Assembly: GCF_018636735.1 (NCBI RefSeq)
Contig: NZ_CP045200.1
Coordinates: 2,758,001 to 2,822,000 of the forward strand
DNA length: 64,000 nucleotides
DNA from: Erythrobacter sp. 3-20A1M
GTDB taxonomy: Bacteria > Pseudomonadota > Alphaproteobacteria > Sphingomonadales > Sphingomonadaceae
Reading direction: 5' to 3'
In this document: piece after piece, positions 8,999 to 18,957 of the stretch
Layout: each line of letters starts with the position of its first letter
How positions within the stretch are numbered: the first letter of the stretch is position 1
Notes under the pieces: model-generated
The model's database searches: none
Seen by the model: the letters and a program-made list of their open reading frames with translations, nothing else
What the model was told of the DNA's origin: nothing
Program-made: the position numbers and the translations under genes

Positions 8999-10534
8999 GT
9001 GAGCGAACAGGCCGCCGATCAGATCTGGACCGAGATCGAAGCACGCGAACGGCGCACCGTCGCCGAACTCTTCGCCGGTGACGATGCCCGTGTCGACAAA
9101 TTGTCCGCGCGCATCGACTGGGGGGAGGGCGATACCGCGGGCGGCGTGCTGTTCGACTGGTCCAAGACGCATCTCGACGACGATCTGCTCGCTCGGTTCG
9201 AGAGCCTGGCGCAGGTGCGCGATTTCCGTTCAAAACGTGCCGCACTTCTGAATGGCGAGACCGTCAACGTGACGGAAGGCCGCGCCGCCGAGCATACCGC
9301 GCAGCGTGGCACCGGCGCGGATGCTTCGGTGGAAGAGGCAGCGGCGCTGCGCGACCGGATGCGCCTGCTGGTGGAGGCGATCCACGACGGCGCGCTTGGC
9401 GAGGTGAAGCACCTGATCCATGTGGGGATCGGCGGCAGCGCGCTCGGCCCCGCGCTCGCGATCGACGCGCTGACCCGCGACCTGGCCCGGGTCGACGTGC
9501 ATATCGTCTCCAACATCGACGGTGTGGCGCTGGAGCAGGCCTTTGCCGCGTGCGACCCGAAGACGACGATGCTGGCGGTGGCAAGCAAGACCTTCACCAC
9601 GATCGAGACGATGACCAACGCCGCCAGCGTGATGCGCTGGCTGGAGGAGGGCGGGGTAGCCGATCCCTCGGGCCGGGTGGTCGCACTGACCGCGAGCCCG
9701 GAAAAGGCGGTCGAGTGGGGCGTCGACGAAACACGGGTGCTGCCGTTCCAGGAAAGCGTGGGCGGGCGTTACTCGATCTGGTCCAGCATCGGCTTTCCGG
9801 TGGCGGTCGGCGCCGGGTGGGACGAGTTCGAGGCGATGCTGGCGGGCGCGCAGGCGGTCGATCGGCATTTCGCGGAGACCGAGGGGCGGGACAACCTGCC
9901 GCTGCGCGCCGCCTTCGCCGACCGGTACTATACCCGTGGCCGGAAGTGCCAGACCCGCGCGGTGTTCGCCTATGACGAGCGGCTGGCGCTGTTTCCGGAC
10001 TATCTGCAGCAGCTTGAGATGGAATCGAACGGGAAGCGGGTGACCGCCGACGGCAAGCCGGTCGACGGGCCGACCGCTCCGATCACGTGGGGCGGGGTCG
10101 GCACCGATGCGCAACATGCGGTGTTCCAGCTGCTCCACCAGGGGACGCATGTCGTGCCGGTCGATTTCATCGCCAGCATCGCGCCGGGCGATGCGCTCGA
10201 TCCCGCGCACCATCGCATCCTGCTGACCAACTGCTTCGCGCAAGGGGCCGCGCTGATGAAGGGCGACAAGGGGGAGGACCCGGCACGCAACTTCCCCGGC
10301 GACCGCCCGAGCGCAACCATATTGTGCGACGATCTGGACGCGGCGACCCTGGGCGCACTGATCGCTTTCCACGAACATCGCACCTTCGCCAACGCCGTGC
10401 TGATGGGTATCAACCCCTTCGACCAGTTCGGCGTCGAGCTGGGCAAACGCATGGCAAAGGAGATCGAGGGTGGTAAGAACGATTTCGACGCCAGCACCAT
10501 GGCGCTGCTGCAAGCTGCGGGGTTGAGCGAATGA
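8999..10534 (+). CDS. pgi: Glucose-6-phosphate isomerase
   Basis: A 511-residue enzyme interconverting glucose 6-phosphate and fructose 6-phosphate. The phosphate-binding loop GIGGSALGP, the family signature GGRYSIWSSIGFPVAVG and the second signature region FDQFGVELGK are all present. The start is GTG 8999, preceded by an AAAGGA-type ribosome binding site; the frame is open upstream but that part lies antisense to lepB. The TGA stop overlaps the next ATG (ATGA), coupling it to a lipoprotein gene. Length is slightly below the E. coli enzyme (about 550) and typical for this group. Confidence 0.96.
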   Translation: MSEQAADQIWTEIEARERRTVAELFAGDDARVDKLSARIDWGEGDTAGGVLFDWSKTHLDDDLLARFESLAQVRDFRSKRAALLNGETVNVTEGRAAEHTAQRGTGADASVEEAAALRDRMRLLVEAIHDGALGEVKHLIHVGIGGSALGPALAIDALTRDLARVDVHIVSNIDGVALEQAFAACDPKTTMLAVASKTFTTIETMTNAASVMRWLEEGGVADPSGRVVALTASPEKAVEWGVDETRVLPFQESVGGRYSIWSSIGFPVAVGAGWDEFEAMLAGAQAVDRHFAETEGRDNLPLRAAFADRYYTRGRKCQTRAVFAYDERLALFPDYLQQLEMESNGKRVTADGKPVDGPTAPITWGGVGTDAQHAVFQLLHQGTHVVPVDFIASIAPGDALDPAHHRILLTNCFAQGAALMKGDKGEDPARNFPGDRPSATILCDDLDAATLGALIAFHEHRTFANAVLMGINPFDQFGVELGKRMAKEIEGGKNDFDASTMALLQAAGLSE

Positions 10535-11526
10535 AGCGTTTTCTGACTGCGATCGCGGGGGCCTGCGCCCTGGCGGCATGCGCGCCTGTCGTGACGGAGC
10601 AAGCTCCTGCAACTGCGGCCGCACCTGCGACGCCGGCATCCGCAACCGGGCAGACAGCGATTGAGCCGACGGAGGCTCCGCGGAGCATCCTGTTCGTCGG
10701 CAACAGCTTCACCATGGGCGCGAACTCTGCCGTGCTGCGCTATCGCCCCGATAGTGTGGAGGACATCAATGGAGAGGGCGTGGGCGGCGTACCCGCGCTG
10801 TTCGCCAAGTTCGCGGAAGAGGCGAAGATGCCGTGGGCGGTCGCCCACGAAACGCGCGGCGGCACCACGCTGGATTTCCACCTGAACGAGCGGCGCGCGC
10901 AGATCGACCGCCCGTGGGACGTGGTGGTGATGCAGCAATACTCCGTTCTCGACCCGAAGAAGCCGGGCGATGCTGCCGAGACGGTGCGCGACGCGCCGCT
11001 GCTGGCGGACCTGTTCTCCGCCCGCAATCCCGATGTGCGAGTGTACCTGACCGCGACCTGGACCCGCGCCGATCAGGCATGGAAGCCGGAAGGCAAATGG
11101 TACGGCCAGCCGGTGGAGGCGATGGCGCTGGACGTGCGGCGCGGGCTCGATCGGGCCGATGCCGCGTCGGACCGGATCGATGCGGTGATCCCAGTGGGCG
11201 AGGCCTGGAACCGCGCGATCGCGACCGGGCTGGCCGATCCCAACCCCTATGACGGGCGCGCCTTCGGCCAGATCGACCTGTGGAGCTACGACCACTATCA
11301 CGCCAGCGCGGAAGGGTATTATCTGGAAGCGCTGGTCGTCTTCGCGCAGGTCACCGGCTACGACGTGCGCAAGTTCGGCGCGCAGGAACGCGCCGCGCAC
11401 GAGCTGGGTCTCGACCCGAAGGTGGCGGAGGCCTTGCAGAACGTTGCGATGGCGCAGCTGGAAGCGGAGCGGCGCGTGGGCGCGCTCGACATTCTCCGCG
11501 CGCTCGCCGTGCCGGGGCGCGCCTGA
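10531..11526 (+). CDS. SGNH/GDSL-hydrolase-like lipoprotein
   Basis: A 331-residue protein with a lipoprotein signal peptide: basic start MKRF, hydrophobic stretch and lipobox ALAAC with Cys17. A Pro/Ala/Thr-rich linker of ~35 residues follows. The folded domain opens with ILFVGNSFTMG, a GNS version of the GDS serine block (Ser59), and ends with YDHYHASAEGYYL, which offers the D-x-x-H catalytic pair. This supports an exported esterase or hydrolase anchored in a membrane; the substrate is unknown. The start overlaps the pgi stop, a coupling with no obvious metabolic link. tspO begins two bases after its stop. Confidence 0.82.
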   Translation: MKRFLTAIAGACALAACAPVVTEQAPATAAAPATPASATGQTAIEPTEAPRSILFVGNSFTMGANSAVLRYRPDSVEDINGEGVGGVPALFAKFAEEAKMPWAVAHETRGGTTLDFHLNERRAQIDRPWDVVVMQQYSVLDPKKPGDAAETVRDAPLLADLFSARNPDVRVYLTATWTRADQAWKPEGKWYGQPVEAMALDVRRGLDRADAASDRIDAVIPVGEAWNRAIATGLADPNPYDGRAFGQIDLWSYDHYHASAEGYYLEALVVFAQVTGYDVRKFGAQERAAHELGLDPKVAEALQNVAMAQLEAERRVGALDILRALAVPGRA

Positions 11527-11527
11527 G

Positions 11528-12001
11528 ATGTCGACCCCGGTCGTCATCGCAATCGCCTGGGCCGTCATCCTGGGAGTGGGCGGCGGCCTGCTGACCAAGA
11601 TCGGCGAGTGGTATCGCGCTCTCAACAAGCCGAGCTGGCAACCGCCCGACTGGCTGTTCGGCCCGGCCTGGACGGTGATCCTGGGCCTCGCCGCCTGGGC
11701 CTTCGTCCTGAGCTGGAATGCGATCCCGCCCGGGGGCGACCATACGCCGCTGATCGTGCTCTACGCGGTCAATTTCGTGTTCCACCTCCTCTGGTCGCCG
11801 CTGTTCTTCACGGTGAAGCGGCCGGACTGGGCGCTGGTCGAGGTCCCGTTCCTGTGGGCTTCGGTACTGGCGCTATGCATCGGCCTGCGCGAATTCTCGG
11901 TGCTGGCAAGCTGGCTGATCGTGCCGTACTTGGTGTGGGTGAGCTTCGCGGCGATCCTCAACTGGAAGATCGTGCAGTTGAACGGTCCTTTCGGGCGATA
12001 G
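11528..12001 (+). CDS. tspO: TspO/MBR family tryptophan-rich sensory protein
   Basis: A 157-residue membrane protein with five predicted helices and many tryptophans. It carries the family pattern WYRALNKPSWQPPDWLFGPAW near the N-terminus and WSPLFFTVKRPDWALVEV in the middle. TspO proteins bind porphyrins and affect tetrapyrrole and stress signalling in the outer membrane of phototrophic Alphaproteobacteria; that function is family knowledge. ATG 11528 starts one base after the preceding TGA, so the two are co-transcribed. No photosynthesis or bacteriochlorophyll genes are in this window. Confidence 0.92.
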   Translation: MSTPVVIAIAWAVILGVGGGLLTKIGEWYRALNKPSWQPPDWLFGPAWTVILGLAAWAFVLSWNAIPPGGDHTPLIVLYAVNFVFHLLWSPLFFTVKRPDWALVEVPFLWASVLALCIGLREFSVLASWLIVPYLVWVSFAAILNWKIVQLNGPFGR

Positions 12002-12093
12002 CGCCAGGTCAGATCAAACAGCTTCCGTTCAGGAAAGGCCGCGCAAATTCCGGTTCGGTCGGCTCGTAGTGCCGTGCCGAGGGAGTGTCCGGG

Positions 12094-12804
12094 ATGCGCA
12101 ATTTGCTCGTAATCGCCTTGCTTCCGGCTGCGGCCGCCTGTTCGACAATCCAGGCTGCTCATACGCGATTGCCTGCGGAATTCGGGCCGGAACCGGACCG
12201 CATAGAGCTCGTCGGCCTGCAGGGACCGCAGACCGGGGCCTACACCGCCGGGGCATATTCCGGGCGATACGACCGCTATGCGTCGGGTACGCGTATCCTG
12301 GGCGCATTTGCTGCGAAGAACCAGCACGCGGGCTTTTCCATCACCGGGCCGGGGATAACCCCCGCGCTGGTCGCCGATTGCATGATGAGCGAGCAATCTG
12401 TGCAGTCGGAGCGGGTGGAGGTTCTGACGGCCCCCATGTCCTACCGCTGCACGTTCTCGCAAGGGGGTGAGCCGGCCCGCGCCACCTTCGACCTGCACGA
12501 GACGAACGAGGCCGCCGGGACCTCGCTCGGTTACAAGCGGGACGGGACGTTCCGTTATGCCGGGGCCGCATTCGAAATCCGCTCCGAACATCGACTGCAG
12601 GAGACCGCGCTCCCCACCGCCGCGCCAAACGGATATGTGTTCCTGCGGGGCGGACGACCGGTGGGCGCGATCGACCTCAACGGCTCGCCGCAGCTCGTGC
12701 TCCCGATGGGAACGGACGAAGCGACGAGCCGCGCGCTCACGATCGCCGCCCTCGCGACCGCGCTGCTGTGGGACCCCGCCGACAGCGACATGCACGACTG
12801 GTAG
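12094..12804 (+). CDS. Uncharacterised lipoprotein
   Basis: A 236-residue protein with a lipoprotein signal (MRNLLVIALLPAAAAC, lipid-modified Cys16). The rest is soluble, with little charge bias and two further cysteines (in ADCMM and YRCTF) that could form a disulfide. I do not recognise the family. The start ATG 12094 is chosen over GTG 12085 because GAGGGA at 12079-12084 lies nine bases upstream of ATG, whereas it directly abuts the GTG. A 92-base gap follows tspO, so it may have its own promoter. Function unknown; probably an envelope component. Confidence 0.7.
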   Translation: MRNLLVIALLPAAAACSTIQAAHTRLPAEFGPEPDRIELVGLQGPQTGAYTAGAYSGRYDRYASGTRILGAFAAKNQHAGFSITGPGITPALVADCMMSEQSVQSERVEVLTAPMSYRCTFSQGGEPARATFDLHETNEAAGTSLGYKRDGTFRYAGAAFEIRSEHRLQETALPTAAPNGYVFLRGGRPVGAIDLNGSPQLVLPMGTDEATSRALTIAALATALLWDPADSDMHDW

Positions 12805-13041
12805 TCCTGGCCTTCGTGGTGACAGCAGTGCCATGCGGATTAGCAATATTTACAATAGGATGCCCACTTCGTGACGTTGCTGAGCAACTTGTAAGGGCAG
12901 TACCGAACCCAAGAGTCCCAGTATAGAACACCGCCAAAATCGTCCTGAACTTGGTATTTACCCGATCTCTTAGAGATATTATGGAATTGCTATCGACTGA
13001 GGTGGCAGTTCGGGACAACTATCGGGTCGATGGAGGAAAAA

Positions 13042-13623
13042 ATGGCGGGATCAAAATGGTTTACGGGGGCTGTCCTCGCGTTTTCGGCGGCGATTGTCAG
13101 TATCGCGACTCCAGCTAACGCGGCGACTGTCGTGAGTTCATGCAGCACGGCGATCGTCACTCCGGCTGCGTCCAAGTGCTCGGGCAACTATTCGAAGAAC
13201 ATCCTCAACAATTCCAAGATCGATGATCAGAAGACCGGCACCGCAGCCCTTGGTTCTTCCTATGTCTTCAACGGGGACTGGAACGCCGTCGAAGCCACGA
13301 AGATCACCTCGCTCGGCGCTGGCAATATCCTGAACTTTGGCAAGACACTGTATGGTCAGACCATTTTCGGCATGCATGTCGGCAACGGGTCGGGCTACGG
13401 CAATTCGACCTCGTTCTATCTGATCGATTTCGGGACCAAGGGAGCAAGTGGCATCAAGCTCGCGAATGCGAAGGGCTTCTCGAACGCGGTGCTTTACACG
13501 ACAGCGGCAGCCGGCGGTGTTCCCGAGCCTGCTACGTGGGCGCTGATGCTGCTGGGTTTCGGCCTCATCGGCAGCCAGATCCGTCGTCGCCGTCACGTAA
13601 CGGCCCGCCCGGCCTTCGCCTGA
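13042..13623 (+). CDS. PEPxxWA-CTERM sorted exported protein
   Basis: A 193-residue secreted protein. Signal peptide residues 1-28 (basic start, hydrophobic core, ANA cleavage site). The C-terminus has VPEPATWALMLLGFGLIG followed by RRRR: a PEP motif, one membrane helix and a basic tail. This is the exosortase-recognised sorting signal in its PEPxxWA variant, characteristic of Sphingomonadales. The body is Ser/Thr/Asn/Gly-rich with two cysteines. ATG 13042 is preferred over 13030 because GGAGG at 13032-13036 precedes it. No exosortase or exopolysaccharide gene is nearby. The upstream ~230 bases are AT-richer than the surroundings. Confidence 0.88.
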   Translation: MAGSKWFTGAVLAFSAAIVSIATPANAATVVSSCSTAIVTPAASKCSGNYSKNILNNSKIDDQKTGTAALGSSYVFNGDWNAVEATKITSLGAGNILNFGKTLYGQTIFGMHVGNGSGYGNSTSFYLIDFGTKGASGIKLANAKGFSNAVLYTTAAAGGVPEPATWALMLLGFGLIGSQIRRRRHVTARPAFA

Positions 13624-13636
13624 ACCCTCTCCCTCG

Positions 13637-13669
13637 CTCGGCTTTTTCCGGCTTTGCCGGGGAGCCGGG
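13637..13669. terminator. Possible bidirectional terminator hairpin
   Basis: A two-step stem: CTCGGCT 13637-13643 pairs with AGCCGGG 13663-13669, and inside it CCGGC 13648-13652 pairs with GCCGG 13656-13660. It sits between the convergent PEP-CTERM and mscS genes. There is no proper T-run on either side, so a terminator role is only suggested by position. Confidence 0.35.
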
Positions 13670-13678
13670 CGAACGGCG

Positions 13679-14758
13679 CTATCCGCTGGGGTTCTGTTCC
13701 AGCGAGGAAAGCCGCAGCTTCGCGAACGATTCCGGCTGATGGTCGGCCAGCCATTCCAGCATCCCCTCGCGGATGTCGCATCTGAGGTCGAACAGGGTGG
13801 GCGAGTTCTTCGCGCTCATCAGCAGGCGCACCTCGATCGAGTCCCGCGTGGTTTCGGTCACCTGCACCACCTGGACGCGGCCGTCCCAGCGCTCGTTCGC
13901 CTTCACCTGCCGCTCGAACTCGGCGCGGATGGGGCCGATCTTGGTTGCAGGGTCGAGGTAGAGGAACACGGTGCCCAGCAGGTTCGCGGTCTGCTTGGTC
14001 CAGTTTTGGAACGGCTGTTCCAGGAAATAGCTGGTGGGCAGCACGAGCCGCCGCTCGTCCCAGATCTTTACCACCACGTAGGTGGTGCGGATATCCTCGA
14101 TCCAGCCCCATTCCCCTTCGACCACCACCGCGTCGTCGATATTGATCGGCTCCGTGATCGCCATCTGCACGCCCGCGATCAGCGATTTGAGCGCCGGTTG
14201 CGCCGCGGCGCCCACGGCAAGCCCGGCGAGGCCCGCAGAGGCGACCAGCGTGACACCGATATCGCGCACGCCCGGGATCGACAGCAGCATCAGCCCCACG
14301 GTCACGAACACGATCACGAAGGTCGCGATGCGGTTCACCATGGCGAGCCGCGTACGCCTGCGCCGCGCGGCGAGATTGTCCGCCACGGTAATGTCGGCAC
14401 GCAGCTTCATCGCCTCGATCAGCGCATGGAGGATCGCGATCGCGACCCAGCCGATCAGCGCGGGCATGGCGAAACTGGCGATCTTGGCCCACACCGCGTC
14501 GAAGGCGGGGACCTCGCGCGCGACCAGCACCAGCGCCAGCCCGACCAGCGCCGCGCGCGTCGGATGCCGCAACCGGCCGACGACGATATTGTCCGCCTTG
14601 CTGTCGCTGCGATGCGAAAGCGTGCGCAGCAACCGAAAGACCACCCAGTGGAGCGCCAGCGCGATCAGCACCGCGCCGCCCGCGATCGCGGCCCAGCCCC
14701 ATGGATCGGGCAGGAACGCGGTCTGCTGCTGAAGAGTATTGCTGATCGTGTCTGTCAT
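13679..14758 (-). CDS. MscS family mechanosensitive channel
   Basis: A 359-residue membrane protein with four to five helices in the first half. The pore-lining helix and following beta domain are visible as LVASAGLAGLAVGAAAQPALKSLIAGVQMAITEPINIDD, with the Gly/Ala-rich packing of MscS TM3, then the Sm-like segment WIEDIRTTYVVVKIWDERRLVLP. The C-terminal part is an alpha/beta domain. The family releases solutes during osmotic downshock. Transcription converges with the PEP-CTERM gene and diverges from gor, with 158 bases between starts. Confidence 0.9.
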   Translation of the reverse strand: MTDTISNTLQQQTAFLPDPWGWAAIAGGAVLIALALHWVVFRLLRTLSHRSDSKADNIVVGRLRHPTRAALVGLALVLVAREVPAFDAVWAKIASFAMPALIGWVAIAILHALIEAMKLRADITVADNLAARRRRTRLAMVNRIATFVIVFVTVGLMLLSIPGVRDIGVTLVASAGLAGLAVGAAAQPALKSLIAGVQMAITEPINIDDAVVVEGEWGWIEDIRTTYVVVKIWDERRLVLPTSYFLEQPFQNWTKQTANLLGTVFLYLDPATKIGPIRAEFERQVKANERWDGRVQVVQVTETTRDSIEVRLLMSAKNSPTLFDLRCDIREGMLEWLADHQPESFAKLRLSSLEQNPSG

Positions 14759-14916
14759 GCGGTCTCCCGGTGTTCGGCTGCGAGCCCGGCGACCTCTCCC
14801 GAATTTTCGTGTTCGTCCTCCCGGTTAAAGGAGCACACGCGCACGGATGTTCCCGGGATGCAAACGTTGGCAAGACGCGGCGGCCCCGCCATATCGGCCG
14901 CGAACAGGAGAATTTC

Positions 14917-16269
14917 ATGGCCGACGAATACGATTACGACCTCTTTACCATCGGTGCCGGCTCGGGCGGTGTCCGCGCCAGCCGCGTCTCCGCCGCGCTC
15001 GGCGCGAAGGTCGCCATCGCGGAGGAGCACCGGATCGGCGGTACCTGCGTGATCCGTGGCTGCGTACCCAAGAAGATGCTCGTCTACGGTGCGCATTTTG
15101 CCGAAGACCTAGAGGACTGCCAGCGGTTCGGGTGGGAGATAGGCGAGCGCAAGTTCGACTGGATCAAGCTGCGCGACAACGTGCTCGACGATGTGACCCG
15201 GCTTGAAGGTGCCTATACCGAGACACTGGAAAATCATGACGTCGAGATCTTCAAGGAGCGCGCCGAGATTACCGGCCCGCACGAGATCACGCTAGCGAGC
15301 GGTCACAAGGTCACCGCAAAGCACATCCTGATCGCGACCGGCGCGCGCCCGCGCATGCCCGAGTGCCAGGGGGCCGAACACGCCATCTCGTCCAACGAGG
15401 CATTCCATCTCGACAAGCTGCCCAAGAAGATCATCATCGCGGGGGGCGGCTATATCGCCAACGAGTTTGCCGGAATTTTCAACGAGTTCGGCTGCGACGT
15501 TCACATCGTGAACCGGGGCGACCGCCTGCTGCGCAGCTATGACGAGGCGGTGCGCGACCGGCTGCTGCAGATCTCCACCACGAAGGGGATCAAGTTCCGC
15601 TTCAACACCACTTTCGAATATATCAAGCCGTGCGACGAGGGCGGCTACTTCGTGAAGCTGTCCGACTGCGACGAGGAGAAGGCCGACCTCGTGATGTTCG
15701 CCGTCGGTCGTATTCCCAACACCGAAGGGCTCGGGCTCGACAAGGCGGGCGTCGAGCTGGGCGAGCACGGCGAGGTGAAGGTCGACCGGTTCAGCAAGAC
15801 CAATGTCGATCACATCTATGCCGTCGGCGACGTGACCGATCGTGTCCAGCTGACCCCGGTGGCGATCCGCGAGGGGCAGGCCTTTGCCGAAACCGTCTTC
15901 GGGAAGGGCGATCCTGTGGCGGTGGACCACGGCTGCGTCCCCAGCGCGGTGTTCAGCCATCCGCCGATCGCCGCAGTGGGCATGACGGAGGGCGAGGCGA
16001 AGAACAAGCTGGGCAGCGTGAAGGTCTATCTGTCGGACTTCCGCCCGATGAAGAACGTGCTGGCGGGCCGAAACGAGCGCAGCCTGATGAAGATGGTCTG
16101 CGACGGCGACAGCGGCAAAATCGTCGGCATCCACATGATCGCGCCCGAGGCGCCCGAGATGATGCAGGCGGCGGCGATCGCGGTGAAGGCCGGGCTGACC
16201 AAGGCGGATTTCGACTCTACCGTCGCGATCCATCCCACCATGGCGGAAGAACTGGTGCTGATGCGCTAA
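14917..16269 (+). CDS. gor: Glutathione-disulfide reductase
   Basis: A 450-residue FAD/NADPH disulfide reductase. The FAD-binding GAGSGGVRAS is near the start, the redox-active pair Cys44/Cys49 is in GGTCVIRGC, the NADPH Rossmann motif is IAGGGYIANEFAG, and the C-terminal active-site motif is HPTMAEEL. The CVIRGC spacing and overall length match glutathione reductase rather than lipoamide dehydrogenase or mercuric reductase. The start ATG 14917 follows ACAGGAG; the upstream frame lacks homology and would overlap the divergent mscS region. Confidence 0.95.
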   Translation: MADEYDYDLFTIGAGSGGVRASRVSAALGAKVAIAEEHRIGGTCVIRGCVPKKMLVYGAHFAEDLEDCQRFGWEIGERKFDWIKLRDNVLDDVTRLEGAYTETLENHDVEIFKERAEITGPHEITLASGHKVTAKHILIATGARPRMPECQGAEHAISSNEAFHLDKLPKKIIIAGGGYIANEFAGIFNEFGCDVHIVNRGDRLLRSYDEAVRDRLLQISTTKGIKFRFNTTFEYIKPCDEGGYFVKLSDCDEEKADLVMFAVGRIPNTEGLGLDKAGVELGEHGEVKVDRFSKTNVDHIYAVGDVTDRVQLTPVAIREGQAFAETVFGKGDPVAVDHGCVPSAVFSHPPIAAVGMTEGEAKNKLGSVKVYLSDFRPMKNVLAGRNERSLMKMVCDGDSGKIVGIHMIAPEAPEMMQAAAIAVKAGLTKADFDSTVAIHPTMAEELVLMR

Positions 16270-16352
16270 CGCGCACCATCCGTGTTGCCAGCCGCGTTGA
16301 CGGTAAGGGCTAGCTGCGGCAACGCAGGGGGCCAGACATACAAGGGGTAGGA

Positions 16353-17868
<1,516 letters not shown>

Positions 17869-17888
<20 letters not shown>

Positions 17889-18171
17889 CGTAGCCAGAGC
17901 GATGCTTGAGGATATTGTCGCCGAATGGTCAGATTGGCCCGACGAATTGCAGGCAATCACCGGGTTCGAGTTTGCTGAGTATCGTGCGCTTAAGCTGAAG
18001 CTGGATGATCCGAGTAGCGAACTGACTGAGACAGATGCGGACATGATGCGCGAAGGGGCAAAGCAGTTTTTTGGATATCCGGGTATGACGACATCAGGGG
18101 TTGAGCGGTCGCTTGGCCCTGAGTGGCTAAGCGAAGTCGAGTCCGCTTTTCTGAATGAAGACGATCGTTGA
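17869..18171 (+). CDS. Small acidic protein of unknown function
   Basis: A 100-residue acidic, soluble protein with two tryptophans near the start, no signal peptide and no recognised motif. As drawn it overlaps the end of pccB by 20 bases. ATG 17902 would give 89 residues and remove the overlap; neither has a strong ribosome binding site. Codon use is noticeably less GC-rich at third positions than in pccB or mce, hinting at a later arrival. It splits the pccB-mce pair together with a palindromic repeat just downstream. Existence is plausible but not certain. Confidence 0.5.
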
Positions 18172-18219
18172 TCGTCTTCCGCGTCAACGCTCCCTGGAAT
18201 TTGCCGGAGGCACGAATTC

Positions 18220-18310
18220 CGTCACCCTGAACTTGTTTCAGGGTCCAGCTTTGGGAAGGCGCGGGCATTGCATGAGAAAGACTGGATGCTGAAACAAGTT
18301 CAGCATGACG
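18220..18310. repeat. REP/MITE-like double-hairpin element
   Basis: A 91-base imperfect palindrome. The left end reads CGTCACCCTGAACTTGTTTC and the right end is its near inverse complement. Each end also folds alone: CCCTGAA pairs with TTCAGGG in the left half, and ATGCTGAA pairs with TTCAGCAT in the right half. AATT flanks both sides (18215-18218 and 18311-18314), as a 4-bp target duplication would. The architecture is that of intergenic palindromic repeats dispersed in sphingomonad genomes. The copy sits directly upstream of the mce ribosome binding site. Confidence 0.75.
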
Positions 18311-18329
18311 AATTGACAGGAGCAGACGC

Positions 18330-18776
18330 ATGAAACTCGGCCGCCTCAACCATATCGGCGTCGCGACGCCTTCTATCGCGGACTCGATTGCCTACTACCG
18401 CGACACGATGGGCGCGGTGCGGATCGCCGAGCCGTTCGACCTGCCCGAACAGGGCGTGAAGGTCTGCTTCGTCGATACGCCCGACAGCGCGGGCGACGTC
18501 GGCAAGGGCACTCAGATCGAGCTGATCGAGCCGCTCGACGAGGCGAGCCCGATCAACGGCTTCCTCGCCAAGAACCCCGCCGGCGGCCAGCACCACGTCT
18601 GCTACGAGGTGGAGGACATCGAAGCGGCGCGCGAATGGTTCGAGGGGAAGGGCAAGCGCATCCTCGGGCCCACGCGCATCGGCGCGCATGGGACGCCGAT
18701 CTTCTTCCTCCACCCCAAGGACATGATGGGCCAGCTGACCGAGATCATGGAAACGCCGAAGGAGGGCGCGCACTGA
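18330..18776 (+). CDS. mce: Methylmalonyl-CoA epimerase
   Basis: A 148-residue vicinal-oxygen-chelate enzyme that converts (S)- to (R)-methylmalonyl-CoA between carboxylase and mutase. Metal ligands fit His8 (in LNHIG), His88 or His89 (GGQHHVCYEV) and Glu138 (LTEIME). The two beta-alpha-beta-beta-beta repeats are complete. The start ATG 18330 follows ACAGGAG. It stands between two repeat elements rather than overlapping its neighbours, so it may depend on readthrough or have its own promoter. Confidence 0.95.
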   Translation: MKLGRLNHIGVATPSIADSIAYYRDTMGAVRIAEPFDLPEQGVKVCFVDTPDSAGDVGKGTQIELIEPLDEASPINGFLAKNPAGGQHHVCYEVEDIEAAREWFEGKGKRILGPTRIGAHGTPIFFLHPKDMMGQLTEIMETPKEGAH

Positions 18777-18790
18777 TCGAACGAGTGTGC

Positions 18791-18940
18791 TCCTCTCTCT
18801 GTATGGGAGAGGATACGTAGGCTTACGAGCTCGCTCGCTAGCCGCAGTTGGAGAGGGTGGGACGTGCCACGCCCCCTCTCCAAGTTTCGCTCGGCCGCCG
18901 TGCGGCCAAGCTGCACTATCCTCTCCCGCAAGGGGAGAGG
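18791..18940. repeat. Triple hairpin repeat with CTCTCC cores
   Basis: Three stems lie within 150 bases, all built on the same CTCTCC/GGAGAG core. TCCTCTC 18791-18797 pairs with GAGAGGA 18807-18813. TTGGAGAGGG 18848-18857 pairs with CCCTCTCCAA 18874-18883. CCTCTCCC 18920-18927 pairs with GGGAGAGG 18933-18940. It fills the gap between mce and the GST gene and ends a few bases before the GST ribosome binding site. The sense frame stays open through it but shows no protein-like sequence. Confidence 0.65.
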
Positions 18941-18957
18941 GATGCGGGAGGATACCG

